From the NCBI RefSeq assembly GCF_000278155.1, contig NZ_JH725097.1, positions 62,001 through 126,000 of the forward strand: DNA of 64,000 nt, in the 5' to 3' direction. This document shows, piece by piece, positions 23,300 to 33,834 of the stretch; the stretch's first letter is position 1; each line of letters starts with the position of its first letter. The stretch is from Bartonella doshiae NCTC 12862 = ATCC 700133 (GTDB lineage Bacteria > Pseudomonadota > Alphaproteobacteria > Rhizobiales > Rhizobiaceae). The notes beneath the pieces were generated by a model. That model was not told where the DNA came from, made no database searches, and was given only the letters and a program-made list of their open reading frames with translations. A program made the position numbers and the translations under genes.

Positions 23300-23592
23300 A
23301 AATCTGTTATGATAAAGAAAAAGGCTTCGCAAAAACCTCCTTCTATGAATTGTAGTATCAAAACACAGTTCAGAGTGTGTACAAAACTCGGCTCATAAGT
23401 TTTTAACAAAAGGTCCACAATTAAAAGAAATTTTGAATTTCCCAATACTTTATATCTGTCGTTGAAAGCCCAGAAGCAAGCAAAGTGCTTTCGTTAATCT
23501 GTAAAGTAAAATATCTTGATTACCTTTCAGCTTTCAAAAGTGGGGAGATGGTTAATATAAAACATCATTTAGCCAAAAAACTATTATTTTAC

Positions 23593-23610
23593 CTCCATGT
23601 TAAAATGGAG
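23593..23610 (+). promoter_or_regulatory. Hairpin enclosing the ribosome-binding site of the YopJ-like gene
   Basis: CTCCAT (23593-23598), loop GTTAAA, ATGGAG (23605-23610). The GGAG that should recruit the ribosome for the ATG at 23618 is the 3' strand of this stem. The stem of 6 bp is weak enough to melt easily, so it could lower translation or act as a temperature-sensitive switch. Confidence 0.5.
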
Positions 23611-23617
23611 ATTAATT

Positions 23618-24511
23618 ATGCCAAAACTAAGAGATTTACTAAATAAAATCCGTGGTTCAAAACAAAAAAAAGAAAATGCTGTACATAGGAAAAGACACGA
23701 TTTTGTATTTGGGGATGATGAAACATTAGAAAGTATTATTGCGCGTCTAGAGAATGATATCACTAATGGTAATTGGATAGATACCTTTTACGGAAAGATA
23801 GATCTCAAAATGATGCCCGCCTTGGTAAAGCAAGCAAACAAAAAATACCCACAAATGAAACTTAAATTTTCTCCAACACCAGAAGATATTCCTACATTAA
23901 TAAAAAACACAATCGATGATGGAATTCAATCTTCTAGAATAATAGTTAACCTAGAAGACGACGCAATCCATTTTGCAGTAATCGATCATAAAACCGTCGA
24001 TGATAAGATATCCCTAATATTATTTGAATCTGTAGCATTCAAACATATGCCACCGACCATGTTAGCAATGAGGGCAAAAATAGCCCTTGAAGAAAGTCAA
24101 TTGCCTAATTATCATTTTTCTATGGTGGAAATGGATATTCAACGAAGTGCTTCTGAATGTGGGATTTTTAGTGTGGCTCTAGCCAAAAAACTCTATCTTG
24201 AATCCAATAAATTAAGGAGATTACACAAAGACAATGTTAACGGTATCTTATGTAAACCAGATACTCTCTTTGTATCTTCTGATGAATTGGATCATTATCT
24301 GCCCGTCACTTTTTACAAACATGTGCAAAGTGTAAATCGTCTCAATGAGTATATAAAATCAAATCCACAAGCTAAAAAGGAAATCGTTAACAAGAAGGGT
24401 GAAAATATTCATAAGAGGTTTAATAAGAACTCAGTTGTAATAGAGAGTAAAAATGTATCTGTTTCTCCGCACAAAAAAAGAGTTTCCGAATATAAAGCTC
24501 TAATAAGATGA
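23618..24511 (+). CDS. YopJ-family serine/threonine/lysine acetyltransferase effector
   Basis: 297 residues from the ATG at 23618 (GGAG 7 bases upstream). Strong resemblance to Yersinia YopJ/YopP: MMPALVKQANKKYP, IQSSRIIVNLEDDAIHFAVI, PNYHFSMVEMDIQRSASECG and YLPVTFYKHVQSVN. The catalytic residues are His118 (AIHFAVID), Glu137 (LILFES) and Cys181 (SECGIF). The spacings of 19 and 44 equal those of YopJ His109/Glu128/Cys172. YopJ enzymes acetylate MAPK kinases and IKK with inositol hexakisphosphate as cofactor, blocking innate signalling. Residues 240-297 form an extra Lys-rich tail ending KKRVSEYKALIR, which may be a secretion signal. No BID domain. It follows the orphan lysis cassette, suggesting phage or horizontal origin. 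Confidence 0.93.
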   Translation: MPKLRDLLNKIRGSKQKKENAVHRKRHDFVFGDDETLESIIARLENDITNGNWIDTFYGKIDLKMMPALVKQANKKYPQMKLKFSPTPEDIPTLIKNTIDDGIQSSRIIVNLEDDAIHFAVIDHKTVDDKISLILFESVAFKHMPPTMLAMRAKIALEESQLPNYHFSMVEMDIQRSASECGIFSVALAKKLYLESNKLRRLHKDNVNGILCKPDTLFVSSDELDHYLPVTFYKHVQSVNRLNEYIKSNPQAKKEIVNKKGENIHKRFNKNSVVIESKNVSVSPHKKRVSEYKALIR

Positions 24512-25038
24512 ATGTAAAACTCTGATTAAGTTATGATATAATTTTTTAATATTGCGTACAAAATTGTATATTCAAATTTGTTTACTTTAGCGAACTCTTC
24601 TGTTTTTACAGTTGGTAATATATTAACTGCGTAAAATAGCTTCATGCTAAGCTAGAATTTAGCTGTTGTATCAAAAGAACAAGCTAATCTTAGTGCTATA
24701 TCGGGAGTCAGTGTACTACTTTCTGCAATAATACATTCTATCCGAATACATAGAATATAGTTTTGCATGTAAATTTGTAACATTAAGAATACCATATACA
24801 CCAATTTGTAATGGAAGCCAATTGGACGTTTTAGCAAATTATGAAATCAGTTCAGATAGTATAACGCAAACTGTGTTAGCAATGAAATAATGTATTTACC
24901 TAAATGGACTATCCATAAAAAATATTGTAAATTATTGAGGATGCAAAAAGGCCGTATAGCAATAAACATATAAAGTGCATTTTTTCTGCTTACAATGAAA
25001 CAAACTTTACTCTTTTAAAAAGTTCAGAAACGCTCCCT
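24512..25038. other. Gene-free AT-rich region after the effector
   Basis: No ORF with family-like composition and no convincing terminator. One short antisense ORF at 24652-24837 looks accidental. Confidence 0.45.
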
Positions 25039-26190
25039 TTATTGGCCAACGGTCTTTACTCTTGTTAAGCTCTCCTGTGTAATTTCTTTAATTGTACTTA
25101 CACCAGTCAATGTCATGGCAACCCGCATTTCATTAGCAAAAAGATCAAGAAGATGAGCAACCCCTTTCTCACCCACTGCAGCAAGTGCATAAACAAAAGA
25201 ACGACCAATCATAATGGCATCCGCCCCCTGTGCTATCATGCGTACAACATCAAGACCAGAACGAACACCAGAATCTGCTAAAATGGTCAAATTACCCTTT
25301 ACAGCTTTCGCAATTGCTGGCAATGCCCGTGCAGTTGACAACACACCATCAAGTTGACGTCCACCATGATTGGAAACAACAATACCATCAGCACCAAACC
25401 GCACTGCTTCACGCGCATCCTCTGGATCAAGAATACCTTTCAGAATCATTTTTCCCTTCCAAAAATCTCGAATCCATTGCAAATCAGACCAACCAATTGA
25501 AGGATCGAAATTTGCACCAAGCCAACCAACATAATCGTCTAATGCAATCTGCTTTTTGAGATAAGCGGAAACATTACCAAGATCATGCGGACGCCCCATA
25601 ACACCAACATTCCAAGCCCAATGCGGATGGGTAAAAGCTTGTAAAATACGGCGTAATCGAGCATAAGACCCAGACATCCCGGAATGCGCATCACGATAAC
25701 GTGCACCAGGAACCGGCATATCAACTGTAAAAACTAATGTACGTACACCAGCCAACCAAGCCCGCTCTAATGCATCTCGCATGAACCCACGATCTTTGAG
25801 AACATAAAGTTGAAACCAAAATGCACTTCCAACCGCTTTCTGCACTTCTGCAATAGGACAAACAGAAACTGAGGATAGTGTAAAAGGAATGCCCTTTGCA
25901 ACTGCCGCACGTGCAGCTTGCACCTCACCACGGCGTGCATACATGCCCGTTAGCCCAACAGGGGCAAGTATAATTGGCAAATCAAGTGTTTGATCAAAAA
26001 GCTTAGTTGAAAGATCAACTTCACCAACCCCTTTCAGAATCCTTTGACGCAGTGCAAGTTCCTGAAGATCTGTATAATTACGGCGCATTGTTTCCTCAGC
26101 ATAAGCACCACCATCAATATAGTGAAAAAGAAAAGGAGGAAGCCGACGTTTTGCTGCTTTGCGATAATCAAATGTTGAGGAAATAATCAT
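25039..26190 (-). CDS. lldD: L-lactate dehydrogenase (FMN, quinone-linked)
   Basis: 383 residues. The ATG at 26190 gives [20 protein letters not shown], as in E. coli LldD; an upstream GTG at 26202 is possible. It is an FMN-dependent alpha-hydroxy-acid oxidase with a TIM barrel. [23 protein letters not shown], and the catalytic [17 protein letters not shown] (His-Gly-Gly-Arg) are present, then [26 protein letters not shown] for FMN phosphate binding. It oxidises L-lactate to pyruvate and feeds electrons to the quinone pool; host blood and cells supply lactate. It lies alone on the minus strand without lldP or lldR beside it. Confidence 0.94.
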   Translation of the reverse strand: MIISSTFDYRKAAKRRLPPFLFHYIDGGAYAEETMRRNYTDLQELALRQRILKGVGEVDLSTKLFDQTLDLPIILAPVGLTGMYARRGEVQAARAAVAKGIPFTLSSVSVCPIAEVQKAVGSAFWFQLYVLKDRGFMRDALERAWLAGVRTLVFTVDMPVPGARYRDAHSGMSGSYARLRRILQAFTHPHWAWNVGVMGRPHDLGNVSAYLKKQIALDDYVGWLGANFDPSIGWSDLQWIRDFWKGKMILKGILDPEDAREAVRFGADGIVVSNHGGRQLDGVLSTARALPAIAKAVKGNLTILADSGVRSGLDVVRMIAQGADAIMIGRSFVYALAAVGEKGVAHLLDLFANEMRVAMTLTGVSTIKEITQESLTRVKTVGQ

Positions 26191-27149
26191 GAATGGTACC
26201 ACTGTTTCTGAATGAAAAACGAAAACATCCTAAGACCAATAAACCCCAACCCGCGCTGCATATTCTCAACGCCCCAATAGAACAAACATTACATTCAGTA
26301 AATACAAACAATAAAGATTGCAACTTAAAAAAATATCAATGAATACAACGTTTTTATTTCTCTTTTTCAGATTTAAAACTTCATAGTGCTCGCCCTTAAT
26401 CAATAATGTACACACGATAGGTCATTTATATGTACTAAGAATTAAGATAACAGCCCCTCTAACCAACATCTCTTCAAAAGATATGGCTTAATTACTTCTT
26501 GCCATCTTAAATGATCCATCACAAAGGTGTATCATATTATATCACATATGGAGCTGAAACCAATTATTGAGTATATGCTACTATTCCCCCATAAAGACAA
26601 AAATGCTATTCATAAAACTGAAAACTAAACCGTTGAATGCATCTAACAATTTTTTCATATCAACATCCAAACTTCTGTAGATTTCCTGCTTATTCAAATT
26701 TATTATGCCAAGCATCTATTATTGGAGGTAGAGCATTTTCAAAAAAATTCAATATTCTTATGCATTAAGGAGAAATTTAGCTTTGGTTATGTAATTATTC
26801 AATCATTCTATAAATTAATTACACACAAAAAAGTGCCCTCATACAATCACCAAAAGAACAGTCGAATCAAAAATAATATAAAAACGTGCAAACAATATCA
26901 CTAGAACAGTTTCTGAAAAAGCTGCTACTGTACCGTTTTTGAATGTTTATTTGTTTACCTTTAATGACATTTTACATAGAAAAAAATACAAATATCGTCA
27001 TTCCAATTCTAATATAGATAATGGAACCTGTCGCAGCACCCCATATCGGACATTGAATTTGAAAAGCTATCAACCATCATTGTATCCTATTCACGAAAAT
27101 TACAACTTTTCCTCAAACAATACACTTTATCAAAGTCTATATTCCATAC
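26191..27149. other. Long gene-free region between lldD and dcd
   Basis: About 960 bases, AT-rich. Short ORFs at 26722-26904 and 26939-27157 have neither ribosome-binding sites nor family features. The lldD promoter should lie near 26200-26300, but no operator could be defined. Confidence 0.5.
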
Positions 27150-28238
27150 TCATTTAAAATGCTTAGATAACTTTAATCCTTGTGCTTGATAATGTGAACC
27201 AACGCCATGCCCATAAAGAGCTAACGGCCTATTGAGCATATGTTCATATACTAAACGACCAATAATTTGACCATGCTCAAGAATAAATGGAACTTCATGG
27301 CTACGGACTTCCAAAACGGCCCGTGCTCCTTTTCCACCCGCTTCTACATGACCAAATCCTGGATCAAAAAAACCTGCATAGTGCACTCTAAATTCACCAA
27401 CGAGAGGATCAAAGGGAGTCATTTCAGCAGCATAAAGTGGAGGAACATGAATCGCTTCTCGCGAAACTAAAATATAAAATTCATTAGGATCAAGAACGAG
27501 TTCCCCTTGATTACGATCAAAAAGAGGTTCCCAAAAATCTAAAACGTGCGCAGCAGCATGTCTATCAATATCAATAACACTCGTATGGCGTTTACTTCGA
27601 TACCCTACAAGACCATTTTCATCCCCTTGCAAATTAATGGAAAGCCCAACACCACCATCGCTAATATTAGGAAAATCAGCTGATATCAGCGTTTCTTCCT
27701 TATGCAAAGTGTATAGTTCAATTTCATTTAAATAACTTTGCCCCTTGCGAAATCGAAGCTGAGACAAATGGGAACCAGCACGCACCAAAATTGGAAATGT
27801 ACGTGGGCTAATTTCAAGATAAAGCGGACCATGATAACCTGCACAAATTTTATCAAATTCCTGTGCATTATCCGTAATCACACGTGTAAAAATATCTAAT
27901 CGTCCTGTAGAACTTTTAGGGTTGGCAATTGCAGATAAAGTTTTAGGTAGAGCTAAATTTTCTAAAAGAGGAACAATATAAACACAACCGGTTTCCAAAA
28001 CAGCTCCATCCTGTAAATCAAATTCGTGCAACTTTAATCGTTCGAGCTTATCTAAAACCGTTGCTTCAGGCCCCGGCATAAAAGAAGCACGGATACGGTA
28101 AGCCTTATCTCCTAAACGAAGATCAAGACTTGCAGGTTGTATTTGAGTTGCATCAAATGGCCAAAAGGCCTTAAGAATACCATTATCAATTAAAGCTTGT
28201 ATATCACTATCTGCTAAAATACCGCTCATACGCGCCAT
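27150..28238 (-). CDS. dcd: dCTP deaminase, long alphaproteobacterial type
   Basis: 362 residues from the ATG at 28238 (MARMSGILADSDIQALIDNG); the frame is open to an ATG at 28277. It holds the dCTP deaminase/dUTPase fold twice. The first half has QPASLDLRLGDKAYRI and NPKSSTGRLDIFTRVITD, with the Ser and Arg that bind phosphate. The second half has FDPGFGHVEAGGKGARAVLEVRSHEVPFILEHGQIIGRLVYE. The enzyme turns dCTP into dUTP on the way to dTMP. E. coli Dcd has about 193 residues, so this fused double form is the long one seen in Rhizobiales. The promoter probably lies in the 300-base gap shared with mutL, divergent. Confidence 0.88.
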   Translation of the reverse strand: MARMSGILADSDIQALIDNGILKAFWPFDATQIQPASLDLRLGDKAYRIRASFMPGPEATVLDKLERLKLHEFDLQDGAVLETGCVYIVPLLENLALPKTLSAIANPKSSTGRLDIFTRVITDNAQEFDKICAGYHGPLYLEISPRTFPILVRAGSHLSQLRFRKGQSYLNEIELYTLHKEETLISADFPNISDGGVGLSINLQGDENGLVGYRSKRHTSVIDIDRHAAAHVLDFWEPLFDRNQGELVLDPNEFYILVSREAIHVPPLYAAEMTPFDPLVGEFRVHYAGFFDPGFGHVEAGGKGARAVLEVRSHEVPFILEHGQIIGRLVYEHMLNRPLALYGHGVGSHYQAQGLKLSKHFK

Positions 28239-28542
28239 TTGCCTTGCCTTCCATTTTCTACTTTGCTTCTTTTTCATCTCAGATTATTGATGGTGTAAGC
28301 TACTCTAGGTGTTAAGAATTTCCCTCCGTTCTTGTCAATCACTTTTCTGCCATAATTGCTAATAGAATAGCTAAAATGATAAAACAGTACTTGGTACAAT
28401 AGTCTTTGAAAGTATATATTCCCTAAATAATAGTCATTTTAAAAAGAATATCTTTCACACTCTCTCATTCTTGAATATTGAGCAAATGATGTTATCATCA
28501 TTTAAGGCTTCTCTAAAATCCATAGGAATCTTATTAGAATTT
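28239..28542. other. Divergent promoter region dcd/mutL
   Basis: About 300 AT-rich bases between two divergent genes. It must carry both promoters; no motif stands out clearly. Confidence 0.4.
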
Positions 28543-30393
28543 ATGATGATTATACGCCATCTCAGCGAAAATATTATTAATCAAATTGCTGCCGGAGAAG
28601 TTATTGAACGGCCAGCAAATGTCGTCAAAGAGCTTGTGGAAAATGCCATTGATGCTGGTGCAACTCGTATTGAAATCGTTACAGCCAACGGTGGAAAAAA
28701 CTTTATCAAGGTAAGTGATAATGGCTGTGGTATTCCTACTGATCAATTAACCTTAGCTGTTTCTCGCCATTGTACATCAAAAATTACAGATGACGTACAT
28801 AATATCTGCTTCCTTGGTTTTCGAGGAGAAGCTCTTCCCTCTATTGGTTCTGTAGCTAAACTTAAATTAACCTCACGAACGAAAGATGCTGACAACGCTA
28901 CAGAAATTAATGTCATAGCAGGGAAAATTGTAGGTCCAAAACCTGCACCTGCCAATCTTGGAACAATTGTTGAGGTTCGCGATCTCTTTTTTGTCACTCC
29001 AGCACGATTAAAATTTATGAAAACAGATCGTGCTGAAGCAAATGCCATTACCGATATGATTAAGCGAATTGCTATTGCATTTCCACATATTCGCTTTTCT
29101 CTTTCTGGTCCAGACAGAACTTCCTTGGAGTTACCAGCAACAGAAAATAACATCCAAGGACAGCTGCAACGTATCACACAAATTATGGGAAAAGAATTTG
29201 CCCCTAATAGCATTGCACTGAATGCTGAACGCGAATCCGTTCGTTTAACTGGTTTTGCCTGTTTACCATCTTTCAACCGTAGCAATAGCCTCCATCAATT
29301 TGCTTATGTTAATGGACGTCCAGTACGTGATAAATTTCTATGGGGAGCAATTCGAGGAGCCTATGCCGATGTTATAGCACGAGATCGTTACCCTGTATCC
29401 ATTCTTTTTATCGATCTGCCACCTGCTGATGTAGACGTTAATGTACATCCAACCAAAGCAGATGTACGATTTCGTGATTCTGGATTAATTCGCGGATTAA
29501 TTGTTGGAGCAATTCATGAAGCATTACATCAGGCTGGTGTTCGTCCTACTTCAACGCGCTCTGAAGCAATGCTAGCGGCATTTCAGTCACCACAGCCATT
29601 AGGAAATTTTAAAAATACTCACCGCTCTTTTTCTTACAGCCCACAGCACTCCCATCTTGTATCAATGGTTCACCAACCACTTGATACTATGAGCTCTCTC
29701 AATTTAAAAGAGGACTCCTTCAGAGAAGATCCCCCTCCTCTTATAAAGGGATTAGATACGCCAAGTGGCGATGTCTACATGGAAAACACAGTACCTTCAT
29801 CAGAAGAATTTTCTTATCCACTAGGAACTGCCAGAGCACAAATCCATAAAAACTACATTATTGCTCAAACACAAGACAGTTTAATCATTGTTGATCAACA
29901 TGCTGCACACGAAAGATTGGTGTATGAAGCACTCAAAAATGCGCTTTATTCCAAACCGCTTCCTTCACAATTGTTGCTGATTCCTGAAATTGTAGAACTT
30001 TCGGAAGAAGATGCAACATGCCTTTTAATGCATAAAGATGCTTTGCAACAATTCGGCTTAGGAATAGAGCCTTTTGGACCTGGTGCAATCGTTGTACGTG
30101 AAACACCTTCTATGTTAGGAGAAATCAATGTACAAGCCCTCATTAAGGATCTCGCAGATGAAGTCGCTGAATATGATACTACAAACAATTTAAAAGAAAT
30201 GCTTGATTATGTTGCTGCAACTATGGCTTGTCATGGTTCAATACGATCGGGACGGCTTTTACGCCCAGAAGAAATGAATGCATTGTTACGACAAATAGAA
30301 GCAACACCCAATACAGGTACATGCAATCATGGCCGTCCTACTTATATTGAACTCAAATTAGCTGACATAGAACGGCTTTTTGGTAGAAAATAA
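28543..30393 (+). CDS. mutL: DNA mismatch repair protein MutL
   Basis: 616 residues from the ATG at 28543 ([20 protein letters not shown]); earlier in-frame ATGs give a non-family extension. The GHKL ATPase domain shows [14 protein letters not shown] (motif I), DNGCGI (motif II), [13 protein letters not shown] (motif III) and the transducer text [15 protein letters not shown]. After a low-complexity linker (about 350-440) the C-terminal dimerisation domain has [12 protein letters not shown]. This is the metal-binding endonuclease motif (DQHAxxExxxxE) of MutL proteins from bacteria without MutH, so this MutL should itself nick [13 protein letters not shown] and [11 protein letters not shown] near the end complete the site. 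Confidence 0.95.
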   Translation: MMIIRHLSENIINQIAAGEVIERPANVVKELVENAIDAGATRIEIVTANGGKNFIKVSDNGCGIPTDQLTLAVSRHCTSKITDDVHNICFLGFRGEALPSIGSVAKLKLTSRTKDADNATEINVIAGKIVGPKPAPANLGTIVEVRDLFFVTPARLKFMKTDRAEANAITDMIKRIAIAFPHIRFSLSGPDRTSLELPATENNIQGQLQRITQIMGKEFAPNSIALNAERESVRLTGFACLPSFNRSNSLHQFAYVNGRPVRDKFLWGAIRGAYADVIARDRYPVSILFIDLPPADVDVNVHPTKADVRFRDSGLIRGLIVGAIHEALHQAGVRPTSTRSEAMLAAFQSPQPLGNFKNTHRSFSYSPQHSHLVSMVHQPLDTMSSLNLKEDSFREDPPPLIKGLDTPSGDVYMENTVPSSEEFSYPLGTARAQIHKNYIIAQTQDSLIIVDQHAAHERLVYEALKNALYSKPLPSQLLLIPEIVELSEEDATCLLMHKDALQQFGLGIEPFGPGAIVVRETPSMLGEINVQALIKDLADEVAEYDTTNNLKEMLDYVAATMACHGSIRSGRLLRPEEMNALLRQIEATPNTGTCNHGRPTYIELKLADIERLFGRK

Positions 30394-30511
30394 GTCAATG
30401 TTTATCCCGCCAATGGAGAAAAATATTTTTTATTTCACTCTCGACTTTATTAACATGTCTTATAGCATCTTTCTTGACCAATTCTCACAAAGATAAAAAA
30501 GGATTATAAAA

Positions 30512-30754
30512 ATGTTTTCTAATGATGAACGCGAAGCAAAAATCCATTATTCTAATAATGGATATAAAATCGTAGAATATGGAACCTATACTCTTTGCGC
30601 TGTCAGTGGACAAAAAATCCCTATAGATGATCTAAAATATTGGAACCATCACAGACAAGAAGCATATGCCAGTTGTGAAATTTCCTATCATCGTGAACTA
30701 GAATGCAATCCGTACCTCCGTCAATTATTAAAACAGAGAAAAAATAAACTCTAA
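30512..30754 (+). CDS. DUF2093 family protein
   Basis: 80 residues with AAAGGAT upstream. AKIHYSNNGYKIVEYGTYTL followed by CAVSGQKIPIDDLKYWNHHRQEAY is the DUF2093 pattern, a short alphaproteobacterial family of unknown function. CAVSGxxIPxDxLxYW may be a small zinc or nucleic-acid-binding fold, though only one Cys pair element is seen. It sits 118 bases after mutL and is perhaps transcribed with it. Confidence 0.8.
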   Translation: MFSNDEREAKIHYSNNGYKIVEYGTYTLCAVSGQKIPIDDLKYWNHHRQEAYASCEISYHRELECNPYLRQLLKQRKNKL

Positions 30755-31429
30755 CCCTTACCTTTAAAATCACCAATTAAAAAAATTCTTGAGAAAAATT
30801 AGCTTTCATATCAAACACAAAAGATTTTTAAATCTTTTTGTGCACTCTTAATCTAAGTACATGTATAATCCTTAGCAGTTGTGGCTAGCCATAAGTTGTA
30901 CACTATTGCCTTTTGGTAAGCTTTTTTAAATTCTTGTTTGTAAAAAACAGTGATGAAAATAAGCTTGCATTATATGACCCTACAATTTTTTAATGAATTG
31001 GAAAAATTTAAAAGCCCCGCTGAAGGAACACATAATTTTGTTAATAGAACAACCTTTTTCCTAGTTTTACACACTTTTTCATGCAGAATATTCATAGGTA
31101 TAATTATTTTTCAGACTTAAAAACATTTTCGAGCATTAACAGCTTTTATCTTCTACCTCTATGAATATGATATATTTACCTGCTTTCCCCTACATCACAT
31201 ACAATTTAAACCCTCACTTCTTTATCAATTGTGCATCTCTTTCTGCATAAGAAAATTAAGAAAACATAGCAAAGCTGCTATAATATGTTTCTCTTACAAA
31301 AAGTATTTTAAAATGCACCCTTTCTCTTCGTAATTTCTTTACTCATCCCGATGTAAATTTAACAGATTTAACCTTACTGTATTAGCATAACGAAAAAAAC
31401 AATAATTGAATGTTCAAACTTTATTCTGC
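30755..31429. other. Gene-free region
   Basis: 675 AT-rich bases between convergent genes. Nothing supported; no obvious paired terminators. Confidence 0.45.
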
Positions 31430-31666
31430 TTAATCCATTTCAGATTCAAGAAATTCATGTAAGTCTACAATATAATAACGTTGTAATGCATTATCTACAC
31501 TACTTTGCGCTTTTGCCTGCCATGCTTCTTGAGCTGATTGGTAATCTGGAAAAATACCAACCACATCTAAATCATCAAGATTCTTAAACTGATTACTATT
31601 AAGATTTTTCAGTTCTCCGCCAAATACAAGATACAAATATTGTTTTTTTTCGTTTGTTTCAGTCAT
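31430..31666 (-). CDS. DUF4170 family protein
   Basis: 78 residues from the ATG at 31666, with GGAGG 6 bases upstream. KQYLYLVFGGELKNLNSNQF, then LDVVGIFPDYQSAQEAWQAKAQSSVDNA and RYYIVDLHEFL, is the DUF4170 family. It is a short conserved alphaproteobacterial protein often encoded next to cysQ or lipid A genes. Function unknown. Here it directly follows the cysQ-type gene (46 bases apart, same strand) and is probably in the pmbA-cysQ-DUF4170 operon. Confidence 0.85.
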   Translation of the reverse strand: MTETNEKKQYLYLVFGGELKNLNSNQFKNLDDLDVVGIFPDYQSAQEAWQAKAQSSVDNALQRYYIVDLHEFLESEMD

Positions 31667-31712
31667 GTGTGCCTCCATATCATTCAGATGATTTTAGCGC
31701 GATTTTATGTGA

Positions 31713-32516
31713 TTAACCTAACTTAGCTCGACGAACAATATCTATCATATGTTGGCAGCAATTATTTTTACCAGCGACTAAGAGCCCATATTGATAAGGC
31801 TCGCTCCCATAAGATATATAAGGTGCATTAAGTGGTAGAAAGCTTCCCCCACATTCCTGCAAAATAAGATCAGCAGCAGCAATATCCCATTCATGAGAAT
31901 TGGGACGAACCAACACGATATCAACTTCATCTTGAGCAACAAGAACAATACGATATGCAAGAGAAGGAATGTGATGATAAAAACTGACCTGATTACAAAA
32001 ATCATCTGACAATTTTTGCGCGAGCGCTTTATCAAGCGAAACTATATATTTACGATTAACCTGAGATGGTAAAAGAGGCAGTTTTCTACCATTTAATGTT
32101 GCTCCTCCACCAGTAACAGCCGCATAAACATCCCTTTGAGCCGGACACTGCAAAACACCTACAATAGGGCGTCCATTCTCAATAATAGCAACGGAAATAC
32201 ACCAATAAACACTACCAGAAAGAAAACCGCGCGTCCCATCAATAGGATCAACCACAAAATAGCGTTCATAAATTTGCTGTCCTCGATTGTCTTTTGTTTC
32301 TTCTGAAATCCATCCATAATCCGGACGCGCTCCAAGAAGCCTTTCTTTCAAAAAGTCATCAACTGCAAAATCCGCTTCACTGACTGGTGAATTTCCATCT
32401 TTAATCCAAACATCTAACGCACACCCAAAATACTTCATCGCCAAATCCCCTGCCTCTCGGCAACTATCAAGCAAAAGCTTTAGATCAGAAGAATAATGTG
32501 TGTTATTTTCCTGCAA
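31713..32516 (-). CDS. cysQ: 3'(2'),5'-bisphosphate nucleotidase / inositol monophosphatase family
   Basis: 267 residues. The metal-dependent IMPase fold is clear: KDGNSPVSEADFAVDDFL, GWISEETKD (metal Glu), VDPIDGTRGFLSG (DPIDGT signature) and SHEWDIAAADLILQECGG (WDxAA). Members hydrolyse PAP to AMP in sulphur assimilation or inositol phosphates; CysQ is the usual rhizobial annotation. The start is a TTG at 32516 inside the end of pmbA (14-base overlap), with AGGGAT upstream; no ATG gives a full-length protein. Coupled to pmbA and followed by DUF4170. Confidence 0.88.
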   Translation of the reverse strand: MQENNTHYSSDLKLLLDSCREAGDLAMKYFGCALDVWIKDGNSPVSEADFAVDDFLKERLLGARPDYGWISEETKDNRGQQIYERYFVVDPIDGTRGFLSGSVYWCISVAIIENGRPIVGVLQCPAQRDVYAAVTGGGATLNGRKLPLLPSQVNRKYIVSLDKALAQKLSDDFCNQVSFYHHIPSLAYRIVLVAQDEVDIVLVRPNSHEWDIAAADLILQECGGSFLPLNAPYISYGSEPYQYGLLVAGKNNCCQHMIDIVRRAKLG

Positions 32517-33834
32517 GTGTCATCCCTTCAATTAACAATGTTGGAGCAGCTGTACTATAACGACGATCAATATCGTTCGCAGGTGTTAAATGCGTTAACA
32601 TATGGAGCAAATCAGAACCTAATGTGACTTCGCTCACCGGATAAGCAATTTCGCCATTTTCAATCCAAAAACCGGAAGCGCCACGACTATACTGTCCTGT
32701 AATAAAATCAATACCATGCCCAAATAATTCTGTAACATAAAATCCACTCTGCAAACCTTTTATCATATCATGCGGCGATACTAAACCCGGTTCAATAGCA
32801 AAATTCGTACTCGCTGGCTGCACTAATGATGCCGAACGCACACCATGACCATTTGTTTTAAGACCTAATTCACGCGCTGACGATGATGAAAGAAGCCAAT
32901 TTTTTAAAATACCATTTTCAATGATATTTAATGTTTTTCCCTCTACTCCTTCTCCATCAAAAGGGCGAGAAGCATTCCCACGCAATCGCAAAGGTTGATC
33001 TGTTACATAAACATCAGGTTTCATCACCGCCTTTCCTAAAAAATTTTGTAACAGACTCGTTTTACGCGCCACAGATGCCCCATTCACCATAGACGCAATA
33101 TGCCCTGCAATTCCACGAGCCGTACGTGGATCAAAAATAACATCAATAACTCCAGTAGCAGCACGAACTGCTCCTAAACGTCGAACTGCACCAACCCCTG
33201 CATTCCTTCCTACAATTTCTGCTGCTTTCAAATCAGAAAAATGTAAGGCTGTTGTATAATCATAATCCCTCTCCATCTCTGTACCCTCACCAGCAAGAGC
33301 ACTGCAAGAACGTGAAAAACAACTGGAACGATAAGACCCCCAAAAACCATCGCTGGTTACAAGAACAAATCCACTATTTCCGTAAGCTGTCGCAGCTCCA
33401 CCAGAGTTGCTAACCCCTTCAACATCGAGAGCTGCTGCTTCCGTTTTCAAAGCATCTTCTGTTAAAAAATGACTGTGCGGAACAAAATCATCAAAAAGAT
33501 CAAGATCTTTAGGATGTGTCACCAAACACTCTTTATCTGGTAAACCTTCAAATAAACTGTCAGGAGAAGCTTTAGCCATCGCAACAGCACGCTCTGCAAG
33601 TTCTTCCGGATAAGACGATAAATTAGCAGAAACACTTGCTACTTTTTTGCCAACAAAAACCCTGAGTGTAAAATCATTGCTTTCTGAAGCCTCTGTCGTT
33701 TCAACTTTTCCAAAACGGACCGATACACTAGTAGAACGTGTGTAAATAATACAAGCATCAGCAGCATCTGCCCCAGAACGCTTTGCCGATTCAACCAAAG
33801 AAACAGCTTTATCAATCTGGTTTTTATCAGCCAT
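32503..33834 (-). CDS. pmbA: TldE/PmbA metalloprotease component
   Basis: 443 residues from an ATG with GGAG upstream. The N-domain has GADAADACIIYTRSTSVSVR and GKVETTEASESNDFTLRVFV; the C-terminal part has NASRPFDGEGVEGKTLNIIENGILKNWLLSSSSARELG and FYVTELFGHGIDFITGQYSRGASGFWIENG, standard for PmbA/TldE. PmbA acts with TldD as a heterodimeric zinc protease that degrades unfolded or tagged peptides and matures microcin B17 in E. coli. The TldE subunit lacks the zinc HEXXH, and indeed none is seen here. TldD is not in the window. Confidence 0.93.
   Translation of the reverse strand: MADKNQIDKAVSLVESAKRSGADAADACIIYTRSTSVSVRFGKVETTEASESNDFTLRVFVGKKVASVSANLSSYPEELAERAVAMAKASPDSLFEGLPDKECLVTHPKDLDLFDDFVPHSHFLTEDALKTEAAALDVEGVSNSGGAATAYGNSGFVLVTSDGFWGSYRSSCFSRSCSALAGEGTEMERDYDYTTALHFSDLKAAEIVGRNAGVGAVRRLGAVRAATGVIDVIFDPRTARGIAGHIASMVNGASVARKTSLLQNFLGKAVMKPDVYVTDQPLRLRGNASRPFDGEGVEGKTLNIIENGILKNWLLSSSSARELGLKTNGHGVRSASLVQPASTNFAIEPGLVSPHDMIKGLQSGFYVTELFGHGIDFITGQYSRGASGFWIENGEIAYPVSEVTLGSDLLHMLTHLTPANDIDRRYSTAAPTLLIEGMTLAGK

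Noticed and set aside
24652-24837. Short minus-strand ORF after the effector
   Set aside because: No ribosome site, no recognisable pattern.
26722-27157. Two small plus-strand ORFs between lldD and dcd
   Set aside because: AT-driven composition, no start signals and no similarity I can recall.
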